Below are positions 17,181 through 25,470 of a DNA stretch of 64,000 nucleotides, piece by piece. This DNA comes from Pseudomonadota bacterium. Lineage in GTDB: Bacteria > Myxococcota_A > Polyangia > Polyangiales > Polyangiaceae. The translations under genes and the position numbers were made by a program. The stretch spans positions 74,738 to 138,737 of the forward strand of contig JAEXCN010000053.1 of assembly GCA_023402175.1 (NCBI GenBank), written 5' to 3'. Position 1 is the first letter of the stretch. Every line of letters starts with the position of its first letter. The notes under the pieces were generated by a model. It was not told the DNA's origin. It did not search any database and worked only from the letters and a program-made list of their open reading frames with translations.

Positions 17181-17783
17181 TTATTGGGCGCGAGCCTCTA
17201 GCTCGCTCCCTCTGGCTGGGAACATCAACGAGAGAACGACGCGAACGTCGATCGGCTTGGGAAGACATTTCACGGCGCCGGCTTCGAGCGCCTTCTGCTC
17301 CAGTGCGGAGGTGAAGGCACCGCTGACGACGTAGACGGCGACGTCCTTGGTCGCCGGGTTCTTCTTGAGACGACGACAGACCTCGAGCCCGTCGATGCCG
17401 GGCATGTAGACGTCGAGCAGGACTGCGTGCGGGTGGAACGAGCCCACCAGCACGAGCGCATCGATGCCGTTCGAGGTGGTCGTCACTTCGACCTTGTCGG
17501 CGTAGCGCTTCAGTGAGCGCGAGAGAGCCTTCAGCTGGTCGACCTCGTCATCGACGATGAGGAGACGCTTCTTCGCCGCGTCCTGGAGATCCGGCGGGAT
17601 CGGCATCTCGTGGTTGACGAGGAACGTGACGAGATCGGCCGCGCGGATGCGACGATGGCCACCCGGCGTGCGGAACGCGATGAGCAGCCCGTCGTCCACC
17701 CACTTCTTGACGGAGCTGGGGTTCACCTGGAGGAGCTCCCCGACTTCGCTCGAAGTCAAAAGTTGGTCGCTGGCGATTTTCAC
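17181..17783 (-). CDS. MerR/BldC-type HTH fused to a receiver domain
   Basis: This 200-residue protein has an N-terminal winged helix of the excisionase/MerR type (SSEVGELLQVNPSSVKKWVDD, then RTPGGHRRI). It is followed by a CheY-like receiver with phospho-Asp in AVLLDVYMPG and the Lys of CLPKPID. This order, with DNA binding first, is the reverse of the usual response regulator. It starts at a GTG with a TAAGGAGAG box. It heads the minus-strand cluster of biosynthetic and kinase genes and is the best candidate for its transcriptional output or autoregulator, presumably phosphorylated by one of the three kinases downstream. Confidence 0.87.
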   Translation of the reverse strand: MKIASDQLLTSSEVGELLQVNPSSVKKWVDDGLLIAFRTPGGHRRIRAADLVTFLVNHEMPIPPDLQDAAKKRLLIVDDEVDQLKALSRSLKRYADKVEVTTTSNGIDALVLVGSFHPHAVLLDVYMPGIDGLEVCRRLKKNPATKDVAVYVVSGAFTSALEQKALEAGAVKCLPKPIDVRVVLSLMFPARGSELEARAQ

Positions 17784-18240
17784 GGATTTCTCTCCTTAGA
17801 CGTACTAGGCCGGTTCGTCAAAAAATAAACGACAAATTCGTCATTAATGGTACATCGGGTCCAAACGGGATACAACGCGCCGCGGGCGAATCGTCCCCCA
17901 GCCCAAGTGTACGGCGAGCCTACAAAAAGCGCGGAAAAAGTCGCGCTTGAAGCCCCGCCCGAACCGTCGAATTCTGGACAGACGGAGGCTCCTTGGGGGC
18001 GGGGCGTGACTGGTCCGTCGAGCTGCCGCCCCCACGGGCGTGGGGCTGGGCCGACCGCCATTGGCCGGCATTTTCCACCCCCTCGAGGTGGCGGGCCGCC
18101 GAGATGCGGTCTGCCGGCCGCTCTCGGCGGGGGCCCCCGGGCTGGCTTCATGCCGGGCGGGAGAGGCTTCGCCCGCCGACGCGGCCGGGTCGAGCGAAGG
18201 GCCATGCGGCTGCGCGGGCGGGACGGGCACCGCGCATGGC
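17784..18240. promoter_or_regulatory. 457-bp upstream region of the signalling cluster, with operator-like repeats and a long hairpin
   Basis: No gene is supported here. Next to the HTH-REC start is a locally AT-rich tract (17820-17850). It contains TTCGTC twice (17814-17819 and 17837-17842), the second inside an imperfect palindrome, GACAAATTCGTC. These are candidate operator sites, though no convincing -10/-35 pair was fixed. The rest is extremely GC-rich. A perfect 9-bp stem pairs GCCCCGCCC (17952-17960) with GGGCGGGGC (17997-18005) and encloses a second 5-bp stem (CCGTC/GACGG). It could be a terminator for the EAL gene, a leader RNA or a structured ncRNA. Confidence 0.45.
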
Positions 18241-19461
18241 TCACCAGCTCTGCGAGGACGCCACCAGCTCCGGCGCGGGGCGACCGAGGAAATAGCCCTG
18301 GAGGTGATCGCAACCGACGTCGATCACCGTGGCGAGCTCCGCCATGGTCTCGATGCCCTCTGCGACGACGCTCATGTCGAGCTCCCGGCAGAGGCGCGTC
18401 ATCGATTGGACGATGTGCTTCTTCACGGGTGAGGCCTCGATGCCTCGGATCAGGGACATGTCGAGCTTCACGACCTCAGGCTCGAGGGTCGCGAAGCTGG
18501 TGAGGCCTGCGTAGCCGGCGCCGAGGTCGTCGATCGCGAGCCTGAAGCCTCGGCGGCGAAGCTCCGTCCCGCGATGCTTCGTGTCCGTGATGTCGTCGAG
18601 CGCAGCGCGTTCGGTGATCTCGAGCACGACGCGGTCCGCGAGCTTCGTGAGCGGCGCGTTGCGGTCGTAAAGATTCGGATCGAGCAAGTCCGCGGGATGG
18701 AGGTTCACGAAGAGTGTCATCCCATCCGTCGGTGGGCGGAAGCTCATCGCAGCGAGCTCGCGCACGCGCCGACCCACCTCTTGCAGACGATCGAGCCTCT
18801 CGGCGACCTCGAGGAGCGCGCCCGGATGAGGCATGGAGGCCTCCTTCGTCCGCATCAGCGCTTCGAAGCCCATCGTCTTCCGCGAGCGCCGATCGACGAT
18901 GGGCTGGAAGACGACCGAGAGCGTCTCGAGCGCCCGATCGAGGCTCGTGTGGAGGCCCGCGCGATCGCCCGCGAGCGGGGAGCCGCCGACGCCGGCCGCG
19001 ACGGCCTCGCGCTTCGCACGCGCGAGCCGCGCGAGCTTGGCTGCGCGCAACAGCGTTCCGCGGAGCGCGTCGTGGGCGAACGGCTTCTGGATGTACGTGA
19101 GAGCTCCGAGCTCGAGCGCGGCGATCGCGGTCTCGACGCTCGGCTGCCCTGTCATGAGGACGACGGGCACGTCGAGATCGTACGAGCGGACCAGCCGCAG
19201 GAGATCGACGCCCGACATGCCGGGCAGCCCGATGTCGCTGAGCACTCCGTCGAATGTCTCCTTCATGAGGAGCTCGGCGGCGGCGGAGCCGTCTGCGACC
19301 GCGGTGATGTCGAACATCTCACGAAGTGCGCGTACGAGGGCGTGACGGAGCGCGTCCTCGTCCTCGACGAGGAGGAGGCGCGGGCGTCCGCCGTCATCGC
19401 CCGCGGTCGGACGCAATGCGGGCAGCTCTCGCGTGGGCCGGTTCATCGGGAACTGGTTCAT
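18241..19461 (-). CDS. Response regulator with c-di-GMP phosphodiesterase (REC-EAL)
   Basis: From the ATG at 19461 (another at 19446) the protein has 406 residues. A receiver domain (LLLVEDEDALR, phospho-Asp in VLSDIGLPG) is followed by a short helix and an EAL domain. Catalytic residues are all visible: EALMR, the Asn of FVNLHP, the Glu of LEITERA, the DD of IDDLGAGYAG, the Lys of VVKLDMS, the Glu of VAEGIET and QGYFLGRP. It should hydrolyse c-di-GMP to pGpG when the receiver is phosphorylated. It is divergent from a PilZ c-di-GMP receptor gene, suggesting a shared pathway, and lies upstream of the kinase cluster on the same strand. Confidence 0.9.
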   Translation of the reverse strand: MNQFPMNRPTRELPALRPTAGDDGGRPRLLLVEDEDALRHALVRALREMFDITAVADGSAAAELLMKETFDGVLSDIGLPGMSGVDLLRLVRSYDLDVPVVLMTGQPSVETAIAALELGALTYIQKPFAHDALRGTLLRAAKLARLARAKREAVAAGVGGSPLAGDRAGLHTSLDRALETLSVVFQPIVDRRSRKTMGFEALMRTKEASMPHPGALLEVAERLDRLQEVGRRVRELAAMSFRPPTDGMTLFVNLHPADLLDPNLYDRNAPLTKLADRVVLEITERAALDDITDTKHRGTELRRRGFRLAIDDLGAGYAGLTSFATLEPEVVKLDMSLIRGIEASPVKKHIVQSMTRLCRELDMSVVAEGIETMAELATVIDVGCDHLQGYFLGRPAPELVASSQSW

Positions 19462-19570
19462 CGGAACAGCACGTTCTGGCCGCGTCAACGTGGGAGCCCG
19501 CACAATCGTGGAAATCCTCGGCCGGCCTGGGGGTCTTAACGGCCCGCGCGTGGCGACGTTCATCGAAGAC

Positions 19571-19921
19571 ATGCAAGAACCCCCTGCCGAACGCCGCCGC
19601 GACGTCCGTACGCACGCCTCTCCGCCTGCCCAGATCCGCCGGATCGGGTCTGCCGAACGGGTCGAGATACTGAACGCGAGCTTCCGAGGCCTGTTCCTCC
19701 GCGTGTCCGGAGAAGCTCCGCCGTTGAACCAGCTCTTCAAGCTCCGAATCGACCTGCCGACCAGGATCGTCGACGTGCACTGCGTTCCGGTGCGCGTCGT
19801 CGTGGACGCGCACGGGCGGACGGGGATTGGTGTGCGCTTCTTCGCGCTCAACGGCGACGACAAGCGGGTGTGGGAGACCTACATCGCGAGCCTATTGTCG
19901 CCCCGGCGGGTCGCGGCGTGA
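19571..19921 (+). CDS. PilZ-domain protein (c-di-GMP receptor)
   Basis: From the ATG at 19571 the product has 116 residues and is essentially one PilZ domain. The c-di-GMP binding motifs are present as RRRDVR near the N-terminus and NASFRG downstream, followed by beta strands and a C-terminal helix. A longer frame back to 19433 would overlap the divergent REC-EAL gene and is less likely. It probably acts as a small single-domain effector or adaptor in c-di-GMP signalling. Its partner protein cannot be identified. Confidence 0.8.
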   Translation: MQEPPAERRRDVRTHASPPAQIRRIGSAERVEILNASFRGLFLRVSGEAPPLNQLFKLRIDLPTRIVDVHCVPVRVVVDAHGRTGIGVRFFALNGDDKRVWETYIASLLSPRRVAA

Positions 19922-20110
19922 CGCTCGCGCGATGGCGCCGCCCGGCTCAGCGCCATCACTTTGACGGGCGCCATCGCGTTGATGTGGGCGCGCCAACAGG
20001 ATGACGCTCGAGATGGTGCGGGAATGCCGCGAGAATGTGAAAAACCACGAATTTGTTGGTAGCCACGTTCGGGTCGGTCGATGGCACGTCGGGTGCTCTG
20101 GAGGGTCGTC

Positions 20111-20785
20111 ATGGAAACGCAGCCGACCCACGATTCGTTCGCCGTCTCGAGCACCGAGTTCGCCGCTCACATGCACCTCGTTCTGAGCATCGTCGCCGAG
20201 TTCATGCGGCGCGTTCCGCGGAGCGTGCAGCGCGAGGACCTGGTCGCCGCCGGCTCGATGGGGCTGCTCCACGCGCTTCGCTCCAAGAAGCACACGTGCC
20301 CGGAGATGCTCACGGCATATGCGCGGATCCGCATCCGGGGCGCGGTCATCGACGAGCTGCGTCGTCACGACTGGTCTCCGCGCCGCCGACGCCCCGCGGG
20401 CGGGAATACCGGCGCTCCGGAAAGCGTCCGAGCGGAAAACGTCGGAGCGGCGGCTGGTCGGATGACGGAAGAAAAGAGCGGTGTCGTCGTCGTCGGCTTC
20501 GATGACCTTCCGCCGACGTACTCGTTCCGCGAGGACGGTCCGTCGCCCCTCGAGCAGGTGGAGGTCCGCCGCTCGAGCGTGGAAGTGCGGCGTGCTGTCG
20601 AGCAGCTGCCAGCGCGCGAGCGCGCGATCGTTAGCATGCGCTACTTCGAAGACGTCTCGAGCAAGGCCATTGCTTCTACGCTTGGTTTGAGTGAAGCTCG
20701 AGTCTCGCAACTGCTTGCGCGTGCGACTTCGCAGCTCAAGCAACTCCTCACGGAGCAGCCGCAAGAGCTGAAGCTCGCGGCCTAG
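20111..20785 (+). CDS. fliA: FliA-type (sigma-28) RNA polymerase sigma factor
   Basis: The protein has 224 residues from the ATG at 20111. Region 2 is clear: REDLVAAGSMGLLHAL, then YARIRIRGAVIDELRRHDW, a signature of FliA-group sigma factors. A variable, charged stretch replaces most of region 3, and region 4 has a good HTH (ASTLGLSEARVSQLLARA). FliA normally transcribes late flagellar genes, but no flagellin or motor gene is present here. It lies 15 bp before an NtrC-type regulator on the same strand, so the two are probably cotranscribed. In this organism it may control another surface or motility system; the gene symbol reflects family, not proven function. Confidence 0.85.
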   Translation: METQPTHDSFAVSSTEFAAHMHLVLSIVAEFMRRVPRSVQREDLVAAGSMGLLHALRSKKHTCPEMLTAYARIRIRGAVIDELRRHDWSPRRRRPAGGNTGAPESVRAENVGAAAGRMTEEKSGVVVVGFDDLPPTYSFREDGPSPLEQVEVRRSSVEVRRAVEQLPARERAIVSMRYFEDVSSKAIASTLGLSEARVSQLLARATSQLKQLLTEQPQELKLAA

Positions 20786-20800
20786 CGCGAAGGAGACTAG

Positions 20801-22354
20801 ATGGCAGAGCCGGGGGCGGCGACCAACTCGGAAGATCGAGCATCCCTTCGCCCTGCTGGCCTGAATGCCAGTGAGGATCCGATTCGAGTCCTCATCGTCG
20901 ACGACGAAATCGGTGTGCGGAATGCGGTCTCTCGCATCCTGCGCAAAGCAGGGATGATCCCGAGCTGTGCCGACAGCGGTCCCGCTGCGCTCGAGCTGCT
21001 CGAGCGCGAGTCGTTCGACGTCGCGATCCTCGACGTCCGCATGCCCGCGATGACCGGCCCTCAGCTGCTCACGCGCATGAAGGCGGCGCGCCATCCCGCC
21101 GAAGTCATCATGATGACCGCGTTCGCCGACATCGCGACGACGGTCAGCGCCGTGAAGGAAGGCGCGTACGGCTTCCTGACGAAGCCGTTCGTCACCAACG
21201 AATCTGTCGTGATCGAAGTGCTGAACGCGGCGGGGCACAAGCGCCTGCGCGAGCGCTCCGAGCGGCTACAACGCGAGCTCGCAGAGCTCCGCCCCGGCGA
21301 GATGGTCGGGCTCTGTCCGCAGATGCGCGAGGTCAACCGCATCATCGCGGGCGTTGCGAAGGCCGACTCGACGATCCTCGTGCTCGGTGAGAGCGGGACG
21401 GGCAAGGAGCTCGTCGCCCGTGCGATCCACCAGCGTTCGCGTCGCGCCGGCAAGCCGCTCGTCACCGTGAACTGCGCGGCCATTCCACAAGAGCTCGTCG
21501 AGAGCGAGCTCTTCGGGCACACGCGAGGCGCGTTCACCTCGGCCGTGACGGCACGTGCAGGGCTTTTCGAGGCCGCAAACGGCGGCACGCTGTTTCTCGA
21601 CGAGATCGGGGACCTGCCGCTCAGTGCGCAGGTGAAGCTCCTCCGCACGCTCGAGTCCGGCGAGGTGAAGCCTGTCGGAAGCGACACCGTCAAGCACGTC
21701 GACGTCAGGGTCATCGCCGCGACGAACGCGAACCTGAGGGCGCTGATCGCCGCCGGGTCCTTTCGACAGGACCTTTTCTATCGCCTCAATGTCATCGCGG
21801 TGCACTTGCCGCCGCTTCGCGAGCGCGAGGACGACGTGCTCCGCCTCGCCCAGCACTTCCTCCAGAAGTACTCCGAGCTGGCTGGCCGTCCGACTCCGCG
21901 TCTTGCGCCGGACGCAGTGCTCTGCCTCACGCACTACGACTGGCCCGGGAACGTCCGCGAGCTCGAGCACGCGATCGAGCGTGCGCTCGTCCTCGATGAC
22001 GGCGACGTGATCTCGGCGTCGTCGCTCCCTCCGGAGATCGCGAGCCGCGCGCAGAAGTCGGCGATCCGCCACGGCGACGTGTGGGGCGAGAACGTGTCGT
22101 CCACCTCGCCGCCCGCGCAATCGATCACGGAAGCGGTCAGCGCGATGTCGCTCCACGACCTCGCTTACGCGGAGGCGAAGAAGCGCGTCCTCTCGGAGTT
22201 CACCGAGGCGTACGTCGCATCGCTCCTGCGGATCACCGGCGGGAACATGTCCGAGGCCGCACGGCGCTCCGGGCTCGATCGATCGAACTTCCGCCGTCTC
22301 GTCCGCTCGCGCTCCGCACCGAGCTCCGAGTCGCCGTCGAGCGACGACGAGTGA
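20801..22354 (+). CDS. NtrC-family sigma-54 response regulator
   Basis: This 517-residue protein has a receiver (VLIVDDE, phospho-Asp in AILDVRMPA), an AAA+ domain (Walker A GESGTGKE, Walker B LFLDEIG) and a C-terminal Fis-type HTH (GGNMSEAARRSGLDRSNFRRL). The sigma-54 contact loop reads GAFTSA where GAFTGA is usual. The arginine finger region (FRQDLFYRLNV) is normal. It should activate sigma-54 promoters when phosphorylated. It is the second gene after the FliA-type sigma factor, resembling FlrC-type flagellar regulators in arrangement. No cognate kinase lies adjacent. Confidence 0.9.
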   Translation: MAEPGAATNSEDRASLRPAGLNASEDPIRVLIVDDEIGVRNAVSRILRKAGMIPSCADSGPAALELLERESFDVAILDVRMPAMTGPQLLTRMKAARHPAEVIMMTAFADIATTVSAVKEGAYGFLTKPFVTNESVVIEVLNAAGHKRLRERSERLQRELAELRPGEMVGLCPQMREVNRIIAGVAKADSTILVLGESGTGKELVARAIHQRSRRAGKPLVTVNCAAIPQELVESELFGHTRGAFTSAVTARAGLFEAANGGTLFLDEIGDLPLSAQVKLLRTLESGEVKPVGSDTVKHVDVRVIAATNANLRALIAAGSFRQDLFYRLNVIAVHLPPLREREDDVLRLAQHFLQKYSELAGRPTPRLAPDAVLCLTHYDWPGNVRELEHAIERALVLDDGDVISASSLPPEIASRAQKSAIRHGDVWGENVSSTSPPAQSITEAVSAMSLHDLAYAEAKKRVLSEFTEAYVASLLRITGGNMSEAARRSGLDRSNFRRLVRSRSAPSSESPSSDDE

Positions 22355-22450
22355 CGTGGCGGCGCCGAGCGCCTGCTTCGAGGCAGCGCGCGGGGCAGGC
22401 GACGTCTTCGTCGTGGTTGCTGTCGACGGGCGGCGCCCCCCCGTAGCGAG

Positions 22451-23902
22451 TCAGAGGCCGCGGCGCCGGATCATCTCCACGAGCGTCGTTCGATTCAACC
22501 CCAGGAGCTGCGCGGCGCGGTTCCGGTTGCCGGCCGTGCGGACGAGCGCCTGCCGGATGAGGTTGTTCTGATAGCTGTCGATCGCGTTGAAAAGATCGAC
22601 GCCGGTCTCCGGCAAGACGCGGGGAAAGCGCGGATCCGATCCGCGACGGACGGCGCCCGCGGCAGCATTGGGATCCGGCATCGTCGGCATCGGCGCAGCG
22701 GGCGGCGCTTCCACCGGCACTCCCGCTACCGTCACGGGAGCAGGAGCCTCGATCGGCGCTGCCATCGCGGAGGTCGCGGACACTGCGGAGGTCGCCGGCA
22801 CTGCGGAGGTCGACGGTACCGCGGAGGTCGACGGTACTGCGGAGGTCGACGGTACTGCGGAGGTCGCGGTCACTGCGAAGGGCGCGGTCACTGCGGGGAG
22901 GAACTGCGTTTTGTGGGCAGGCGGAGCGCTGCTCGGGAGCATGGCGCGGAGCTCGCGCTGGACCTCGGCCGGGGCGGGCGGGGCGATCGCCATCGTCGAG
23001 GAGACCGGCATTTTTTCCGCCTCCGGCGCCGGCGTCGGCTTCTGGAGAGAACGCGCGAAGCGCCCGAACACGTCTTCGGCCTCGACGTAGGGACCACGCG
23101 CGAGGAGCACGCCGCGTTCGATCGCGTTCTCGAGCGCGCGCACGTTACCCGGCCACGGGTACGCCTCGATCGCGACGAGCGCCTCGTCGGAGAGCCCGCG
23201 CAGGTCGTCGCGTCCGGTGCGCTCCGCGAACGCACGGCAGAAGTGGCGTGCGAGGAGCCCGAGATCCGCCCTCCGCTCGCGCAGCGGCGGCAGCTCGAGG
23301 TGGATGACGTTCAGTCGGTAATAGAGATCCTCACGGAAGCGACCGGCCTTCACCTCGGCTTCGAGATTGCGGTTCGTCGCGGCCACGATGCGGACGTCGC
23401 AGCGGACAGCGCGCGTCTCGCCGAGCGGCGTGTACTCGCGCTGCTGGAGGAGCCGCAAGAGCTTCACCTGAACCGCGAGGGGGAGCTCGCCGACCTCGTC
23501 GAGGAACAGCGTTCCACCTTCGGCAGCGGCGACGAGGCCGCGGCGCGAACCTTGTGCGCCGGTGAAAGCACCCTTTGCGTGTCCGAACAGCTCGCTCTCG
23601 ACGAGCTCGTTCGGGATCGCTCCGCAGTTGATCGTGACGAGCGCCGCGTCCTTGCGCGTGCTCGCGTCGTGCAGCGCAGCGACGACGAGCTCCTTGCCCG
23701 TACCGCTCTCGCCGGTGACGAGCACCGTACAAGAGGAGCGCGCCACGCGATCGATCGTATCGAGGATGTCGGCCAGGCGAGCGTCCTGGCTGATGATCTT
23801 GCCCCGGCTCGTCGGCCGCAGGGTGTGTACGCTGCGCCGACGCGGCGGTTCGAAGGAATCGAGGGACTGGGGAACGGCAGACAGACGCATGGACGAGCTC
23901 AT
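22451..23902 (-). CDS. Sigma-54 enhancer-binding protein without a receiver domain (Fis type)
   Basis: The 483 residues begin with a short Ser/Arg-rich segment, not a receiver. An AAA+ domain follows with Walker A GESGTGKE, a standard GAFTGA loop, Walker B LFLDEVG and the WPGNVR motif. A linker of about 130 residues, rich in Ala, Pro, Ser and Thr and with a six-residue repeat, leads to a Fis-type HTH (TAGNRNRAAQLLGLNRTTL). It should activate sigma-54 promoters and, lacking a receiver, must be controlled by ligand, partner protein or expression. It converges on the NtrC-type gene. Confidence 0.9.
   Translation of the reverse strand: MSSSMRLSAVPQSLDSFEPPRRRSVHTLRPTSRGKIISQDARLADILDTIDRVARSSCTVLVTGESGTGKELVVAALHDASTRKDAALVTINCGAIPNELVESELFGHAKGAFTGAQGSRRGLVAAAEGGTLFLDEVGELPLAVQVKLLRLLQQREYTPLGETRAVRCDVRIVAATNRNLEAEVKAGRFREDLYYRLNVIHLELPPLRERRADLGLLARHFCRAFAERTGRDDLRGLSDEALVAIEAYPWPGNVRALENAIERGVLLARGPYVEAEDVFGRFARSLQKPTPAPEAEKMPVSSTMAIAPPAPAEVQRELRAMLPSSAPPAHKTQFLPAVTAPFAVTATSAVPSTSAVPSTSAVPSTSAVPATSAVSATSAMAAPIEAPAPVTVAGVPVEAPPAAPMPTMPDPNAAAGAVRRGSDPRFPRVLPETGVDLFNAIDSYQNNLIRQALVRTAGNRNRAAQLLGLNRTTLVEMIRRRGL
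22767..22892. repeat. 18-bp in-frame tandem repeat inside the enhancer-binding protein gene
   Basis: Seven consecutive 18-bp units close to GCGGAGGTCGACGGTACT encode a six-residue repeat (TSAVPS and variants) in the linker before the HTH. Three central units are almost identical, while the outer ones have diverged. The repeat preserves frame, so copy-number change would only alter linker length. Confidence 0.92.
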
Positions 23903-24072
23903 CTCCTCATGCTTCGGGGGTTAGACCCGAACGGTAGGTACCCATGCAAGGTTGAAGCCGTCGCATCCGTGGAAAGCGTTATCCATATTTCCCGCAATTC
24001 TGGCCTTTCGTTCGGAGTCGAAGCTGGTGTCGCTGCCGACCCAGGGGTCAGGAAGGACCCCGCGTCGCGACC

Positions 24073-24717
24073 TCACGCCCCGAGAGGCGGGTAGGGAAGG
24101 GTGCTCCGCCGACACGAGCTGGCCGCTCTCCACTGAAAGCGGTGGTCGCACGGGCCTCGGCGACGAAGCGCGCCATCGAAGGACAACATCTCGCAGCTCG
24201 CGCAGACGAAGAGCTCCGACTCGTAGTCGCCCGGACGGGTCAGGTAGTCGACGGCGAAGAGCGAGAGGACGCGATCGGCGAGTCGACTCGCATTGTCGGT
24301 CGGCGCCCAGGCGGGCTCGCCGAGGGAGTCCTCACAGCGGATGGCGGCGCCCGCGAGCAGCGCCGCGAGGACGAAGCTCGCCGACCCGTCCTTGGCGACG
24401 AGCTCGAGCGTCTCGAGAATTTCGGCGCGCGCGCTCGCCATGATCCGATCGATGAAACGCGCGTCGAGCTCACGAAGCAGCGCCACCGGGCGCGAGGACG
24501 GGCTCGACTCTCTCGAGGCATGCCTCGTCACCGGGCCGTACGTCCCGGCGAGCCACATCGCGAGCTCTGCCTTACCCCAGGACGTCGACTCGTTGACGAA
24601 CATCATCGCCGCTTCCCGTGACGCGGCCGCGATCTTCGCCGCGGTCATGCCCAGCGGGAGCATGACGACGGTATCGATCGGCGCCTTCTCTTCCCCCGCA
24701 TCGAGCTCGTTCTGCAT
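24073..24717 (-). CDS. Hypothetical protein with a C-terminal Cys/His cluster
   Basis: From the ATG at 24717, with GAGGGGG upstream, the product is 214 residues; a GTG at 24762 would add 15. The body is mostly helical (ARFIDRIMASARAEILETL). Near the C-terminus CASCEML is followed by a CDH motif, a possible zinc-binding site. No signal peptide is seen. The family is not recognised. It stands alone between an enhancer-binding protein on the same strand and a divergent PilZ gene. Confidence 0.6.
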   Translation of the reverse strand: MQNELDAGEEKAPIDTVVMLPLGMTAAKIAAASREAAMMFVNESTSWGKAELAMWLAGTYGPVTRHASRESSPSSRPVALLRELDARFIDRIMASARAEILETLELVAKDGSASFVLAALLAGAAIRCEDSLGEPAWAPTDNASRLADRVLSLFAVDYLTRPGDYESELFVCASCEMLSFDGALRRRGPCDHRFQWRAASSCRRSTLPYPPLGA

Positions 24718-24976
24718 GCGGGCCCCCTCGAGCACCGTTCGTACCAGCCGCTCGCGTGCCACGCAGACCTCGGGACGAGCGTCCCGAGGCCGGGATTGGA
24801 GCCCGCGCACCGCAGTTTCATGACGGTGGGAGCCACGACGATGACGCAACCGTCACGAGCTTGGCGATGCCGATCGTCTTCTTCGCTCCTGGGACTGAAA
24901 CTCGGCGGCGACCGTGCCGTTCATGCGTGGGCAGGACGCAGAGTCGCGTCCGGAGCCGAAGTACGGAGACGTCACG

Positions 24977-25375
24977 ATGGGCGCAGCCATCAAGCGGATT
25001 GATGAAGAAGGCGTGGAGGAGGAGCGCGGGCAGACGCGCAGGGCGGCGCGCGCGAACGCGTATCTCTGTATCGATCTCTGCAGCGAGCACAACTTCTGGA
25101 CGGGGCTCACGATGAACCTCTCCGAAGGTGGCGTGTTCGTCGCGACGCACGTGATGCTTCCGCCGGGAACACTCGTCGCTCTCCACCTCGAGCTGCCGCG
25201 GACCAGAGAACGCATCATGACGCTCGGCGAGGTGAAATGGACGAGGGCATATACCGGCAACGACGACGTGCCTCCCGGCCTCGGGATCCAGTTCGTGGGC
25301 CTCGACGAGACCTCGCAGCGCGCGATCCGCAGGTTCGTGACGAGCATCCGGGAACCTCTCCTCTACGAAGCTTGA
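24977..25375 (+). CDS. PilZ-domain protein (TIGR02266-like)
   Basis: From the ATG at 24977, with a GGAG box 8 bp upstream, the protein has 132 residues. It matches the myxobacterial type of PilZ domain: a weak RRAAR motif, NLSEGGVFV, a long strand region and PPGLGIQFVGL near the end. Members of this type often bind c-di-GMP weakly or not at all, so a ligand is not certain. An ATG at 24914 would add 21 residues. It precedes the DsbA-FKBP lipoprotein gene by about 95 bp and shares its strand. Confidence 0.82.
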   Translation: MGAAIKRIDEEGVEEERGQTRRAARANAYLCIDLCSEHNFWTGLTMNLSEGGVFVATHVMLPPGTLVALHLELPRTRERIMTLGEVKWTRAYTGNDDVPPGLGIQFVGLDETSQRAIRRFVTSIREPLLYEA

Positions 25376-25402
25376 AGCGCGGCTACGAAGCTTGAAGCGC
25401 GG
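25363..25402. repeat. Perfect 20-bp direct duplication at the end of the PilZ gene
   Basis: The unit CTACGAAGCTTGAAGCGCGG occurs twice head to tail; the first copy contains the PilZ stop codon. It looks like a recent slippage duplication with no effect on the coding sequence. Confidence 0.9.
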
Positions 25403-25470
25403 CGCGAAGGCCAGCCTGCACTTCGCGGGCGGGCGTGTACACGAGCACGGCGACGCGCTAGACGGTCCGG

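Noticed and set aside
17847..18503. Open plus-strand frame in the region upstream of the HTH-REC gene
   Set aside because: It is Arg/Gly/Pro-rich, has no ribosome binding site, runs into the EAL gene antisense, and is open because the region is very GC-rich.
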